Shown in pieces: positions 37,871 to 56,540 of a DNA stretch of 64,000 bases. This stretch comes from Elephas maximus indicus. Its lineage: Eukaryota; Chordata; Mammalia; Proboscidea; Elephantidae. The position numbers were made by a program, and so were the translations under genes. The stretch is from assembly GCF_024166365.1 (NCBI RefSeq), contig NC_064835.1:64398607-64462606 (forward strand), written 5' to 3'. The number at the start of each line of letters is the position of its first letter. Position 1 is the first letter of the stretch. The notes beneath the pieces are model-generated. The model had not been told where the DNA came from. It worked only from the letters and a program-made list of their open reading frames with translations, and did not search any database.

Positions 37871-38699
37871 GGTCCAGTTGAATATGCTTCTTTTCAATTT
37901 TAAATACGGTCTCAATATACCATTAAGTAAAACTCAGGATACTAAACTGTATAAAAAAAAAAATTAAAAGAAAAAAAACTGTATATATATGGTTTAATCC
38001 CAGCTTGATCTATATAAAAGATTATTTCTGGATGGCAAGATTATAGGTGTTTAACCATTACTTTTCAATTAAAAATAAATAAATATTATTGAAAAGTGAA
38101 ACATTTAATTAGAAAGCGCATTATGAAGAATGCTGGGAAAAAGAAATCTCATGGAATTAAAAGGTAGTACTTTTTAATAGTTTTTTAGTTTTAAAAACAA
38201 AGGATGAGTCTGTTTAACTTGCTTTTGAATACTGTTTTCTCAGTTCCTTAAAAACACAATTTTCTTTTTCTTTTAAAATTAATCTTCTAAAGCCTCACCC
38301 CATAAAGAAAAGATTGATGGATTTATATCCTAAAACTTTTTAAAGTTCATAAGCAAAAATACTTCATAAAAATTAAACGCAGAGGAAAAATGGAATTATT
38401 TGCAATGTGTTTTTAACATATAAAAAGCTCTGAAAAATCAATAATGAAAGATAATTGTTCTAAAGCCATGAAAGAGAAAATTCCACCAAAAATTTGGGTA
38501 ATAAAATATATTTCTAATGTTCTACCTTACAGGTAATGAAAAAATACAAATAAAAAAATGAAGTATTACATTGGCAAATATTATTAAAAGATAACAAGAG
38601 TTTAGGGAAAATGGCACTCTTATACAAACAGGGCACAGGTGGGAGTAAAAACAAGTAAAACTTTTCTAGAAGGCAATTCAACAATATGATCCAAAAACC

Positions 38700-39600
38700 A
38701 TTAAAATTTAGAAAGACTGACAAATCTACTTCTTAGAATTATGGAAAGATATGTACAAAGGGTACAAAGACATATGCCTAGAAGTGTCACTCACAGTAGA
38801 AAAACTGGAAATGACCTGAATACCTGCAAGAAGGGACTAGTTAAGCAAAACAGAGTCCATCTGTACGATGGACCATCAGATGGACATTAAGTACGATGAT
38901 GCAAATATAAATGTAGGGAGATAACTATTGACAAGAAAAGATGTTCTTGATAGATTGTTTTGAAAAAAATCAGGGTAGAAATTAGTACATAAACTATAAA
39001 CCCATTTTGTTATACATGTCCTGTATGTATGCATATATATGTATATTTGAATTATGGTGTTGGCGAAGAATACTAAACATGCCATGAACTGCCAGAAGAA
39101 TGAACAAATCTGTCTTGGATGAAGCACAGCCAGAATGTTCCTCAGAGGTGAGGATGGCGAGAGTTCATCTCACGTACTTTGGACAGGCTATCAGGAGGGA
39201 CCAGTCCTTGGAGAAGGACATCATGCTTGGTAAAATAGAGGGTCAGTGAAAGAGAAAAAGACTCTCAACAAAATGGATTGGCACAGTGGCTGCAACCATG
39301 GGCTCAGTTACAGCAATGACTGTGAGAATGGTGCAGGATCGGGCAGTGTTTTGTTCTGTTGTACACAGGGTTGCTATGAGTCGGAACTAACTGGATGGCA
39401 CCTAACAACAACAACATGTGTATATATAAAATACACATATAACATACATATGTTTGTCCATATATCTGAAATAATATATGCCGAAGTGTTAATGGAGATT
39501 ATCTCTGGGTGGTGAGATTACAATCAAATGTTGGAGAGAGGCTCTGCTTACCTGTATTTGCTAATTTTTCTATGTGAATTCTGTATCCTGGAATAATAAG
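38700..39600 (+). mobile_element. L1 3' region split by an RTE insertion
   Basis: The left half (gaaaactggaaatgacctgaatac, ggaccatcagatggacattaag) and right half (ttatctctgggtggtgagattac) fit one old L1 3' end. The RTE fragment sits between them. Confidence 0.65.
39055..39412 (+). mobile_element. RTE/BovB 3' fragment
   Basis: Plus-strand text ggcgaagaatactaaacatgcc through ggagaaggacatcatgcttgg, ending gggttgctatgagtcggaact and cctaacaacaacaac. This corresponds to the C-terminal part of the RTE reverse transcriptase and its 3' tail, with frameshifts and stops. Its last 45 bp resemble AfroSINE tails. Confidence 0.88.
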
Positions 39601-40359
39601 TAAAATAACTAAAGCCATATTTTATGCCATGATTTTTACACCCTGTATCTTCTGAAATGAAGTCCTCGAGCAGCTCCTGGTCCTGTGTGCAGGTGACCAG
39701 CCAGGTATGGTGTGGGGATGGGGGAAACAGGAAAAGCTCCTTAGAATGCCCCCTGCTGGGGCCCCAGGGCTTAGCAAAGACCTCCTCACCTTTTAGGATC
39801 CAGGGTCACCTAAGAAGAGCTTCAGTGGTTTGTCCAAGGCCACCTTGCTCCCAAGAGGCAGAGCAGAACCAGAGACCCAGGCTCCTGACTCCCCAGGCTG
39901 CCTTTCTCTTGGGTTCACTTTCATGGTTGTGACAGAGCTACCACTAACCCGGGACTCTCATAGCCCAGCCTGTTGTCCCGATGTAACGCCTTCCTCCTCA
40001 TCCCCATATCCCATCCCCTGTGAGGTCCTCCCTGCTCTCAGGTGAGGCTTTCAGCATGGCCATTTATCCCAGAATCCTTGGGGAATGGAGAGCTGTTTGT
40101 TCATTCCCTCAGCCACTCAGGCACCAGGATGAAGAGTGACTTGATCCCCTTACTCATCTAGCTCAGTCCATGAAACAGAGATTGATAAGATGGGAGTGAC
40201 CCAAGCTGTGGGCATGAGACCAGGCAGCCACAGCACACTCAGGCTGGCCTCCACCTGTGCTTCCCTTTCTCCTTCCCTTCCTGAGCCCTACCATCTGACA
40301 TGGCCTAGCACCAATGCCACCTCTGCTGCCAGGACCACCCCGGGTGGCCACTTGGATCA

Positions 40360-40683
<324 letters not shown>

Positions 40684-40889
40684 TTAGAGAATGGTAGTGG
40701 TCCCTTCCAGCCTGGAAGGCTGCCTGGAGGAGGCAGTAGGGTGGGATGTCCTTGGGGTCTTGCCAGAAACAGGGTCCTGGCAGGAAGAGAGCAAAGGGTA
40801 AACTCTAGAGGGCAACGTTCAGGGTCCAGAAGGGTACCATACAGACTCATGTCACATATGATGACTGTTTTAATCCTTCCAGTTCCATG

Positions 40890-41190
40890 AGTCGTGGTTA
40901 TCATTCTCATTTCACAGATGATGAAAAAGAGGCTTGGAGACATTAAAAGAATTTGCCCAAGGCCTGATAACTCATAATAATATTAACATCACACTTCCTA
41001 TGTGTCAGCCCTTTACCAGTATGAGCCCATTTATCCTCCCAGTCACCTCTGAGGGGGATATAATCTTTACAGCTGAGGAAACTAATACAAGTAACTAGTC
41101 CAAGGCCTCACAGGTAGGAAGTGGCAGCCAGGATTCACACGCAGACAGCCAGGTCTCAGGTCCCTACTCTCAACCCTTAAGCCCTACTCT
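40890..41190 (-). mobile_element. MIR fragments
   Basis: Two pieces: ttctcatttcacagatgatgaaaaagaggc, and tatgtgtcagccctttaccagt followed by cagctgaggaaactaatacaag. Confidence 0.65.
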
Positions 41191-43204
41191 GCTCACATGA
41201 TCTTGGGATCAGGGTGGATTGGCTGAGAACCTGTGGGTCCCCCCTACCCTGGATCACCAGAAGGATCTTTCCTAACATACCACTGCAAGAAGCTGGCACT
41301 GGGGGGGCAGTGACCCCAGTTCCTCCCTCACCATTCACCCCACCATAACCTCCAAGAGCTTGCCCAGGGGAATCAAAAGCCCACAGTGCTGGAAAGTTGA
41401 CAGCTCACCTGCTAAATGGAGGGGAGAGGACCTCTCTCTCCACCCACCTACTTGTGCAGAACCCAAGGCCCCCGCCCTTGGAGCACCTCAGCCCTCACCT
41501 GGGCAATGCCATCTAGGGTTTCTTCCCACAGAGACCTCATGGAGCAGCTGAAGGGGTGTGAGACTCACAATGCAGAGGCCTGGGTTTGCCCCTGGGTCCA
41601 GCCACACTTGACCCAAAGGACTGTCCCTGGGGCTTTCCCACAAGGTTGGAGCTGGGGCCTGGACCCAAGTCCCTGAGAGACATAGTCCATGAGGCGTCAG
41701 GGAGCACTATGGACACCAGGTTTGCCTGGCTGGTAGATGTTCTGAAAACACAGCCTTGCTGCTCAGCCAGGGCTGCCAAGGCCACAGCCTCAGAGTCGTG
41801 TCACCCAGATCCCACAGAGCTGCTGGACCTAAGAGCAAGACCACTGTCTCATGAGGAATGGTCACCTTGCAAAGCACATGGCTGCAGCCTGGACTGCTGC
41901 TTGAGTTGGCAAAGGGGCTCAGGCCCCCAGGCTGGCCCCTCACCCCCAGCCCCCAGTTGAGGCCTCCCCCTCTTCCAGGCCAGCCGGGCCCCAGCTCGCC
42001 TGCAGGTGCCTCCATTCTCTGGCGGGGCTTTTATGGCCGGCTCTGCAGGCCGCCTGCACAGGCCGCCTGCACAGGCCGCCGGCAACTCCACTCCTCCTGG
42101 CCGCCGGTTTATGGGCTCAGTAATGAGCCAGTGGTTCAAACGGCCCCTGGTGTGAGCAGCTGGGCTGGGGCTCCAGCTTGGGGAATGAGCCCCCCCAGGT
42201 CCCAGCCGCTCATTACACTCCCGGCCTGGGCCCTTTTACTAGCTGTTTATTTGCAGGGTGGGTGCCTGATGTGCAGGCAGGGCCTGGTGGGTGTGCTGGC
42301 CTCCAGGTGGAGAGCCGACCCAGGCAACCAGCGGTGGTTCAAAGCCGCCGGATGAAAGGAGACCTTGTGCTTTATGACAGCCTCGTCTGGTTAATGGGGT
42401 CCCTGGAGAGCCTGGCTGCCAGAGGCCCCGAGCCCCCGGCAGAGGGCTGGCTCTGAGCAGGATGGGGAACCCAGAGGCTCTGAGTACCCCCACCCCACCT
42501 CACCCCCAGACTTGGTCCTCTTGCCCAGACCAGCTAATTGGAGCCCCACTGAGGGCACGGCTCCACCCCACCTCCCAGGGCCGCTTCTTCCACAGCGAGA
42601 CCTGCTGGCTCTGCCCCAGACCAAGCTGGTTTCCTCTCACCCTCCTGACTTCAGAATCACCTGGACAGTTTCTCAACCTCTTCCCCCTCTCCCCTTCACA
42701 GTGCAACTTCCTGCCCCTATGGCCCTCCCACCCTCCCACTGTGCCTCCCCTTCAGCTCCTAGACCTGCCTCCTGATTCCTCGTCCTCCTCTCCATCCCAG
42801 CAGCCCTCATAGGCTTCTCTTTTTTCCAAGTCTAGCCCAGACCCCATGGGCCATCAGGCCAACCCTTCTCTTCCACAAATTCTCCACTCCTCTCGGAACT
42901 CCCACCAAGGGCCAGCCCAACTCTCCCCTTCTTCTTTGCCGGTGGTGCCACCACATTGTTGCCAGAATGGAACCACCCCAAATTCTTCATCAGCAACCCC
43001 AACTGGGTAATTCTTCTCTGTGCCACCAGTTAGCATCTCCTCCCTCTTCCTTTCTCTTTCTCCCTCAGTCTAACAGCTGATTCCAACCTTCTCATTTGTG
43101 TCAAACAACCTACCATGTTGCCGTGAGGTTCTCCTCCTACTTGGTAGAAAAAATAGAAGCTTCAACTTCCTGCAGTGTCTTGCTCACTTCTCCATCAGTC
43201 ACAA

Positions 43205-45093
<1,889 letters not shown>

Positions 45094-45136
45094 TCAGCCC
45101 CCAGCTCAGCTCAGAACCCATGGGTGGGGTAAGTCA

Positions 45137-45250
<114 letters not shown>

Positions 45251-45642
45251 TCATCACTCTTTTCTTTCAACCAACATTTACCAAGCACCTGCCCTGTGCC
45301 AGACACGTGGGGAACACAACAGAGGAAAGGCCAAGCTCTGAATGGAGAGGCCCTAAATAGGACTACAGGGCCAACCACAGGGTGAGCCTACTGCCCCACA
45401 GGCTACTGGCATGGACCTGTGTCAAGGGTCAGGAGAGGCTTCTCAGAGACAGTGGCAGCTGAGCAGTCTCGATATGCCAGATAGAATAAGAAGCAGGACA
45501 TCTGAGGCCCAGGGAATGGTGTGCACAAAGCCCCGGAGGAATCAGAGAGCGCGGATTAGTCATGAGAGGGCTCAGAAGGCTTCCACCACTGGGAGCCATT
45601 CAACCTGCCCACCCCTCCACTCAGCACCTCTCTGCAAAATCC

Positions 45643-45802
45643 AAAAAAACCAAACCCATCACCGTCGAGTCGATTCCCACTCATAGCAACCCTACAGGAC
45701 AGAGTAGAACTGTCCCACAGCATTTCCAAGGAGCGCCTGGTGGATTTGAACTGCCGACCTTTTGGTTAGCAGCCGTAGCTCTTAACTGCTACATCAGGGT
45801 TT
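45643..45802 (-). mobile_element. AfroSINE
   Basis: Short form: atcaccgtcgagtcgattcccactcatagc, ggatttgaactgccgaccttttgg, and the worn head ttaactgctacatcagggttta. Confidence 0.88.
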
Positions 45803-46256
45803 AAGCCAGCATTATCTCTTCTTACGAAAGATGGAGGGGTTGAAGTAACTTAGTTAAATAACGTCTGCAGGGTCACAGAGCCATAGAATGAAAGAACAGA
45901 AGTAGTACACCTGTCGTACTACTTTGGGAAGGTTGGTGGCCAAACTACCCAGGGGAAGAAAGAGCTAAGTGCCAAACGGTGGGATGATTTCCCTTTCACA
46001 TTCAGAAAGGCATCTTCGTGGTTCACCTTGGCCCTTCCCTTTGCCTGTAACCTTTTTCTCTCATCTTCTGCTCGAAAACCCAGCTTCGAGCTCACCTGTT
46101 CCAGGAAGACTTCCCAGCCACACCCCTAACTGCTGTCTCTCTGTGCACCCTCCTTTCTGCATAGGAAGGTACTCCTGGCCCCTCTTATGATTGCTTTTTG
46201 TGGCTGTTCCACCCTTCTGTCACTGGGCGCTGGTCACCCTGTCTGAACACCTGCAG

Positions 46257-46876
46257 TGTAATGGATTGCTTTTGTGTAGCCTTTCTTGCTGCCGTCTTAT
46301 AACTCCCACCCAGCTGATTAGGCAGCCCTGTATCATAGGGTAATTGTGGCTAACCAAAGGGGTTGGTCAGTTTTGCCATCCCTGCTGGGCTTAAAATGAG
46401 CTGCTCCAGAGGCAGGAAAGAGGGAATCCCACCATCACCAAGGAAGAACAGCCAGGAGCCAGCACCAACTTTAGGCCCGGGATCCTTGCAATGAGAAGCT
46501 CCTGGAAGCAGGAGACTGAGACAGAGGGTAAGCTGAAACCCTGAAGGCAGTGAGAAGTGGTGGCAGGAGAGACCCGGCAGCAGAGATCTGGAAGCAGAGA
46601 CCTGGCAGCAGGAGATGGCATGGTGGGCTTCCCAGCCCATGGAGAGAGAAAGCTGAGTGCCTTTGGGCAGAAGCCTAGGGCCAGGGAGAGGTGTGCCTGT
46701 GGGCACAGCTGAGAAGAGGCTGTCCTGTTCGAAGAGCTGTATTACTGAGCCTAACTTGTAACCTGTTACTTCCCTAATAAACCCCATAACTATGAGTATT
46801 GTCTGTGAGTTCTGTATGGCCACTGCAATGAGTTATTGAACCCAGCAGAGAAGTAGAGTGCCGTGTGGGGGACGGT
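46257..46876 (+). mobile_element. Ancient ERV-type LTR
   Basis: The region has the AATAAA signal (46776-46781) within tccctaataaaccccataac, followed by tgtgagttctgtatggcc, a layout typical of an LTR R/U5 region. Immediately downstream at 46877-46891 is tggtatcagaattgg, similar to the tRNA-Leu primer-binding site of ERV-L elements (13 of 15 by my recollection). The upstream border is a guess at a TGT inside L2-like sequence. No viral gene is seen and no second LTR was found; the open frame at 46350-46823 is non-coding. Confidence 0.45.
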
Positions 46877-47383
46877 TGGTATCAGAATTGGTAAAGATGG
46901 CAGAGAGAAGAGGCGTGTCTGGCCTCTGCCTTGTGGGGGTCAGCCTTGGGCTACTGGTCTTGATTTTCCTTCTCCCCTGTGAAGTTAGAGGAGCTCAGAC
47001 ACCGCCCCCCCTCCCGACACACACACACGCTGTTTTTACAACACCCCACTACGCCCAGCACAGGGCCAGCCCGCTGAGACACCACTGACTGATGGCAAAG
47101 GAGGGAGATGGACACCAAGGCTTCAGAATGACAGGCAGTCAGAGGCCAGGACTACTTAAGGAGGAAGGAGGAGCCTGGGATTCATTCCTCAGGCCCTGAG
47201 GGCCAGGCCCAAGAGGTCCCCTCACTGTCCAACAGTGGTGACCACTCAGACTGTGTAGAAACAGTCAAAGAAGGATCGGCCAAATCCTGAGGTCCCTGCT
47301 GGTTCTTCTGGGGCATCCATACTGCCCTTAGGGCAGGGCTAGCTGGGGCTCAGAGACTCTGGAATCCAAGGTCCAGGTCCTAC

Positions 47384-47523
47384 CTGTTCGATGTCCGGCT
47401 GCAGGGGGCTATAGAGAGGCCGTGACTCCACGTGCTCTGGAACCAGGCCCTGCTGCTGAAGGACATGCAAAGCCAGACGCTCCTCTACGGGGCCCAGGTG
47501 TGGGTTCGGGACCCTGCCAGCCT
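47384..47523 (-). CDS. DYSF: DYSF exon 47 (residues 231-277, interdomain linker)
   Basis: 140 nt: two bases finishing Glu231, then 46 codons from [16 protein letters not shown] to [11 protein letters not shown], ending in phase 0. This is the C2F-C2G linker, with a helical [19 protein letters not shown] piece. Acceptor gacag, donor CAG|gtagga. It has no initiator Met and was found by translating across the gap between exons 46 and 48; the phase fits both neighbours exactly. Confidence 0.94.
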
Positions 47524-49623
47524 CTGTCCCAGAGACAAAATAAAAAAGTGACAGGGGCCAGGTGAGGGGTAATGGTGGGGCTGCCCTGTGAGCAGACTGA
47601 GCAGGGCTGCCTGGGGGCTGCAGGAAGCCCCTAGCCCCAGTCTCACCCTCAGCCCAGACACATTTCTTCTCATCCTCCCTTCAAGCTTTCTGTAAGGGAA
47701 ACATCACCCTCCATAATCATAAAACCCAGATTCTCATTACCATTATTCCTACCAAGTCTCTTCCATAAAGCTGTCCCTACTTTCCACCAATCTGCATTCT
47801 CCCTGTCCACCAAAGCCCACCGCTTCCAAGAAGCCCTCCCTGACTACTCCTAACTCTGAGCCTCAGCAACCTCAGATGTGCCATCTAAGTGCTGTCAGTA
47901 CGATTTAGTCTCTGGTTCATATAAGTTGTTCTATTAGAAAGCAGCACCTAAAATAATAACAATAATGATGAATAGCCGTAAGTAGGAATCATGGGCCAGG
48001 CACTGTACTTTACAGATACTAATACGTCTAATAATCATAATAACCTAGAAGGTAAATACAGTTATTATTCCCATTTTACAGATAAGAAAACTGAAGCACC
48101 GAGAAGTTATCCATCAGGTCAGCAGGGCAGCTAGGATTCTAGGCTGTTTCAGAGATCACTTGCTCATTTAGGGAAGGTGCATAGCTGCATGTGAGTAGCC
48201 CTCACCTCCTTCCCCTATACGTCCCAGGTGCAGTCCTTCCTGTCAGGGGCTGGGTCAAGGACTGCTGCTATGGATGGGGGGAACACACAGGGGGATAAAA
48301 AGGCACAGCCAGGAGGTGGTGCTAACCCTGAGAAGCCTGGCCGCTGGCTGGCAACATGAACGTGAAGCCCCCTGTGACAGAGGCCTTGCCTGAGGGAGGG
48401 GTCCACCGGTACAACCATGCTCACCAGCATGGATTCCCATGTACTCACACAAACCCACTTCCTCCATCAGACCTGCCCTGTCACCTTAGTAGGAGCCTAG
48501 CACCGAAGAAGGAGCCTAGGCCAGGAATAGGGCCCTGCCTCTAACTGGCTGCAAGGCTTCAGGCAAGCCATTAACACTCTCAGCCTCAACAGTCTCATCT
48601 GTAAAAACAGTTGGACGATACAGTCTCTGGGTTTCTGACCTCAGCATCCTTCGACTTTATAGCCAAGAGCCCTGCCCTCTGTGCTGATGTTGCTCACAGA
48701 CTAGTAGAAAGAGCTGAGACTACCCCTCAAACAGATGCACGTTCTGGAAAAGAGAACAGGAGGGGTGAGGCCTAAGAGTGAGCAGCCTGGCTCAGCCATG
48801 ACTTGGGAGAGTTAGGAAAACAGAACGAGAAGGATGAGAGGGCCTCAGGGATGAGAGAGTCAAAGCCACCATTTCCCTTTTATAACTTCAGCGTAAACTC
48901 TGACATCAAACATCCTGAAACAACCAGGAAGTGAGGGCCTGGCTGGGCCTTTAAACACCTCCAGGGAAGCTGAGCTGCTCTGAGGAGAGGGCAGAGCAGG
49001 CCATGGCATCTCAGACATCCCCTGAGCCTCAGGGAACAGGCAAGATTCTCAGCCGTGACATCCAGGGGCGAGGGAAGAGCTCGGGCCTTCTGCCCGCCCT
49101 TTAGGTGTTTTAGGTGTAGGGGGGCCGTGAATGGGGGGCTCCGAAAGTACCAGCAGAGTCAAGCTGGCTGGTCAGTGTGATTCAAGTAGGAAACTGTTTC
49201 TCAGAGGTGGACTGTATCCCAAAGTCCAACCAAACCCTGAGTCACGAACCCAAAGCCAGGAGAAAACTGGTTCTAACCATGACCCTGCCCCTGGCTTCAG
49301 ACTGATCCCTGATTTTGCCTAACCTAGCTTTGGACTGACCTTTGACCTGGCCCTACCCTGACCTTGGCCCTTAGACCCACCCTGATCCCTGACCTCATCC
49401 TCCACCCTGACCCCTCATTTTCACAGCAGTATCCCAGGGAAATACTGGTTCCAAAGTGCCAAGCATGAGTTCAGCTTGTCTGTGCCAACCTGGAGAGGTC
49501 TGAGCCCACACCCTACTGGTGTGATTCATATCCAGTGGGGCCTTTACAGTGAGAGAGAGCCTGACAAGACAGAAGGAGGCAGGGGGAGGCCACCATGGTT
49601 TCGGGGCTCACTTGGTGGCTCAC
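47524..49623 (-). other. DYSF: DYSF intron 46
   Basis: 2100 bp. L2-like at about 47740-47930 (gaagccctccctgactactcctaac). MIR in reverse at about 47985-48140 (gggccaggcactgtactttac, cccattttacagataag). MIR forward at about 48530-48690. The remainder is unique, with tgaccctg-type simple sequence at 49320-49410. Confidence 0.8.
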
Positions 49624-49766
49624 CTATTTCTTCAATGGTGTACTCTTTGTCCTCAAACACCACCCGGTCTGTGTGGTACACGGGGGCCTTGACTCTGTAC
49701 TGTTGGCAGAAGAGGTGGAGGAGCTGGGAGGGACGAAGCTGGTCCCTCCACTGATTCGGTCCGGAG
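49624..49766 (-). CDS. DYSF: DYSF exon 46 (residues 183-230)
   Basis: 143 nt: one base completing Val183, 47 codons from [16 protein letters not shown] to DKEYTIEEI, then one base of a Glu codon. It forms the segment after C2F, with a Leu/Gln-rich helix ([18 protein letters not shown]) and a basic VYHTDR stretch. Acceptor cctcag, donor ATAG|gtgagc. No catalytic motif is expected. Small differences from remembered human sequence are conservative (Tyr for His in QQYRV, Val for Met, Glu for Gln). Confidence 0.94.
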
Positions 49767-50876
<1,110 letters not shown>

Positions 50877-50892
50877 TCAAGTTTCAACCAAG

Positions 50893-51095
50893 ACCAGTTG
50901 CTATCATGTCAACACCAACTCATGGCAGCCCCATATGTGTCACAGTAGAACTGTGGTCCATAAGGTTTTCAATGGCTGATTTTTCAGAAGTAGATCACCA
51001 GGCTTTTCTTCTGAGGCACGTTTGGGTGGACTCAAACCACCAATCTTTCAGTTAGCAGATGAGCACATGAACTGTTTACACCGCCTGGGATTCCT
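50893..51095 (-). mobile_element. AfroSINE (long form)
   Basis: Contains ttgctatcatgtcaacaccaactc, the middle ggctgatttttcagaagtagatcaccagg, and the head aactgtttacaccgcctgggattcc. Confidence 0.85.
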
Positions 51096-52819
51096 CAACC
51101 TGGAAGCCAGGACACAATAGACAAGAAACTCCAGAGTGAGGTACCAGAGCTCCTCAGGCAAAATTTACCAGGGGCGTGGCTTGGGATCCACTTCCTGGCT
51201 CTTGGGGCTTCACGCCTACTTCCAGAGGGCAATAGCAGGAGAATTTGTGAAGATTTTTTTTTTGAAAGAGCTACTGCTGTGCTCAGCACCCCTGCACTCC
51301 ATGGAGGCCAGATGTGGAGGGTGTTCTCTCTGCTCCCATTAAAGAGTGTTCCCTGCAGGCGGAAGATAGCCTGGTGCCCAACTCAGACCCTGGAAGCTAA
51401 AGCAGCTTGTGGCAGAGAGGGGGAGAGCAGGGGCAACACACAGGAGGAGTTGCCACCCGCCATGATGGCTTGGCAGGGAACACAGTGTTTCCTGCAGAGT
51501 ACAGGTAGGCCACAGGAGGCCAGACCCAGCAGCTCCAAATCCTGCCCAAAAGGCCTCGAAGGGGCTCCAATAACAAGAGATTGTGGAGGGCACCATCTGA
51601 GAACCATGGGCCCGGGGGGTGAGGCAGCCAGCTAAAGGGACCCAGCATCTGCCACATCACAGGAGGTACAACAGAAGGGGCTCAGAGTCCCAGGAACGCA
51701 CCCACAAGAAAATGAATCAGTGTAAGCATCTGCCACCCACAGGGCCCCAGCTGCCGACCAGAAGGGCAGTCAGCACATGAGACTGGCCCTCGCCCGGAAT
51801 TCGAGCCCCCCTTGTCCTGGCCATGCAGGAGTCAGAAACCTTGGTGGCTGGCCAGAGGTGAGAAGAGGGGCAACACTACACAGGGAACAGGAGGAAGACA
51901 CAGCACCTCCCCTCTCTCCACACGCAGCCACACACTGAGCCCAGCTACACCCAAGGTGGGCTCAGCTGGGAGAGGGGAAAGGCCACCTTCAGTCCATTCA
52001 GGGCTTTAGTCACTGAGGACTAGGCATTCTGCTGACTGGATTGAGGTGTAAGTCTGTGCCCAACAGTGAGCAGGAACACTGCCTGTCTGCCGCAGTTTCC
52101 ACTCAGGGAAGGGGGCGGGTGGTCCCACAGAATAAACCTGTACAGGGCACAAAATTGTTCTGATTATGCCCCATGAGTTGTGCTTGTTCAATACATGGGT
52201 TATAGAAATAAGAGTTTCCTGCTGTGCTCTGAGGGAGGCCTGATTTGAGGGAGGTGATGGAATGGGAGTTGGGGAGTAGTTTCCTCCATACTTGCTCCCC
52301 ACATTGGCCTGGGCCCTGGCCCCTGATTGTGGGACAGGACCCGCCCACTGCCCCATCCCTCTTAACTGGTAGCGCCTCCTGGCAGGGAGCTCATCAAACA
52401 GTCTTCTCTCCCACCTCCATCTTGCCTCCAGCCTTTCCCTCCAAGTGCACCCGGGGGGTGGCTCCTCACTGGCCAGGACCGTTTCCCCTTCAAAACTGGC
52501 ATTTTGTCTGACTGACTAGGTCCTTGCCGCAGCCTAAGCAACAATGAACTCAACAGACACCAGTTTAGGAATTCAATGTGTTACTCGACAGTATGGGAAT
52601 ACCACACACCTTCTACAGGCACTGCCAGAGAAATAGCTGCAAACTTCTGCAACACTCCCTTCTCTGGCCTAACTATGCTCATGTCCAAACTGCAATTCAG
52701 GATGCGTGAAAGCTATTCCCACACAACGGGCATTGATTCTTCTTTTCCTTGTTCTTAGATTTTTAAGAATCATTTTACTATCTGGAGTCCACACTCTTCC
52801 CCTGTATCCACTACATATT

Positions 52820-53105
52820 AAAAGGAAATAATTACTAAATGTCATGTGGTATCTTGGATTGGATACTGGAATAATAAAAAGACATAGGTAAAATCCTAAT
52901 AAAGTCTAGAGTTTAGTTAACAGTCATGTATCAATGTCAAATTCTTAGTTTTGACAAATGTTCATGATTATGTAAGATATTAACGGTAAGTGAAACTGGG
53001 TAAGGGCATACAGGAATTCTCTGTATTGTCTTTGCAGCTTTTCTGTAAAAAGTTCTGTAATTTTATTCCGAAGAAAAATTTCATCTTAAAAAAAATGATA
53101 AAAGT
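52820..53105 (+). mobile_element. L1M-type 3' end
   Basis: Text such as aaatcctaataaagtctagagtttagttaacag, tattaacggtaagtgaaactggg and ctctgtattgtctttgcagc follows the standard pattern of mammalian L1M 3' ends. Confidence 0.7.
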
Positions 53106-53370
53106 TAGCAAATGCATACTCTGGGTTTCCATCTAGATGTCTGATCTTAGAGGTAATTCTTCATGTGTTTAACTAGGAGCTCCTGCTGGGACTTAAGCCT
53201 ATACTGCTTGAGTAGCTAAGGCTACAGCCCCACAGACACACAGATTTAGGAAATACAGCTTTGCCCTAGGAGACGAGGACTTCCCAGTGGGCAGCCACTT
53301 TTCCTTCATTGGACTATAGGTTATCCAGTCTGGCTCCTCCACCCCAAGGCCCAAGCTTGCACCCAACTTA

Positions 53371-55910
<2,540 letters not shown>

Positions 55911-56361
55911 TAGTTATGAGGGGAAGATGTTCGTTCAGGCCATTGAGGAATAGGGTCTTCTGGTTAATCAAACATTCCAGGTACCTGAGAGTCATCATAT
56001 CTGAGTGATGCAGTTTTTAATAGAATAAGATCACAGTTGAGCAAATAAATGTAAAACTAACTGACTTTTTATTTGAAGACTTAGGGAACTCTAGAAAATT
56101 AAAGGGTCAACATTTCAAGCAAAAAGGCTCACTGTCCAGGAAAGGATGTCCAGGTGACAATGGTATCAAATTTGGGGCTAAGTGTGTCTTCTGAGCACCG
56201 CTTTAAATCTGTGAACTCAATTTTATTTGTCTCTTCTCAGACAGCCAGTGTTAGGCCAGAGTTTTGGACGACTTACTTAGGCTTAAATGAAGCTGCAGTT
56301 TTTTCTTATAGATGATAAAATGTACCTAATAAATGGTGATGTTAACGTTATTAACAGGCTA

Positions 56362-56540
56362 ATGTTGTTGTTGTTAGGTGCCGTCGAGTTGGTTCTGACT
56401 CATAGCAACCCCACACAACAGAACGAATGAAACACTGTCTGGTCCTGCGCCATCCTTACAATTGTTGTTATGCTTGACCTCATTGCTGCAGCCACTGTGT
56501 CGAGCCACCTCATTAATCCACCTGTCAATCCACCAGGTTA
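56362..56540 (-). mobile_element. RTE/BovB 3' fragment
   Basis: ttgttgttgttaggtgccgtcgag, gaatgaaacactgtctggtcctgcgcc and cttgacctcattgctgcagcc are the reverse of the BovB 3' end. Confidence 0.85.

Noticed and set aside
46350-46823. 157-codon minus-strand frame
   Set aside because: It lies within LTR-like repeat sequence, on the opposite strand to the LTR signals, and has no domain.
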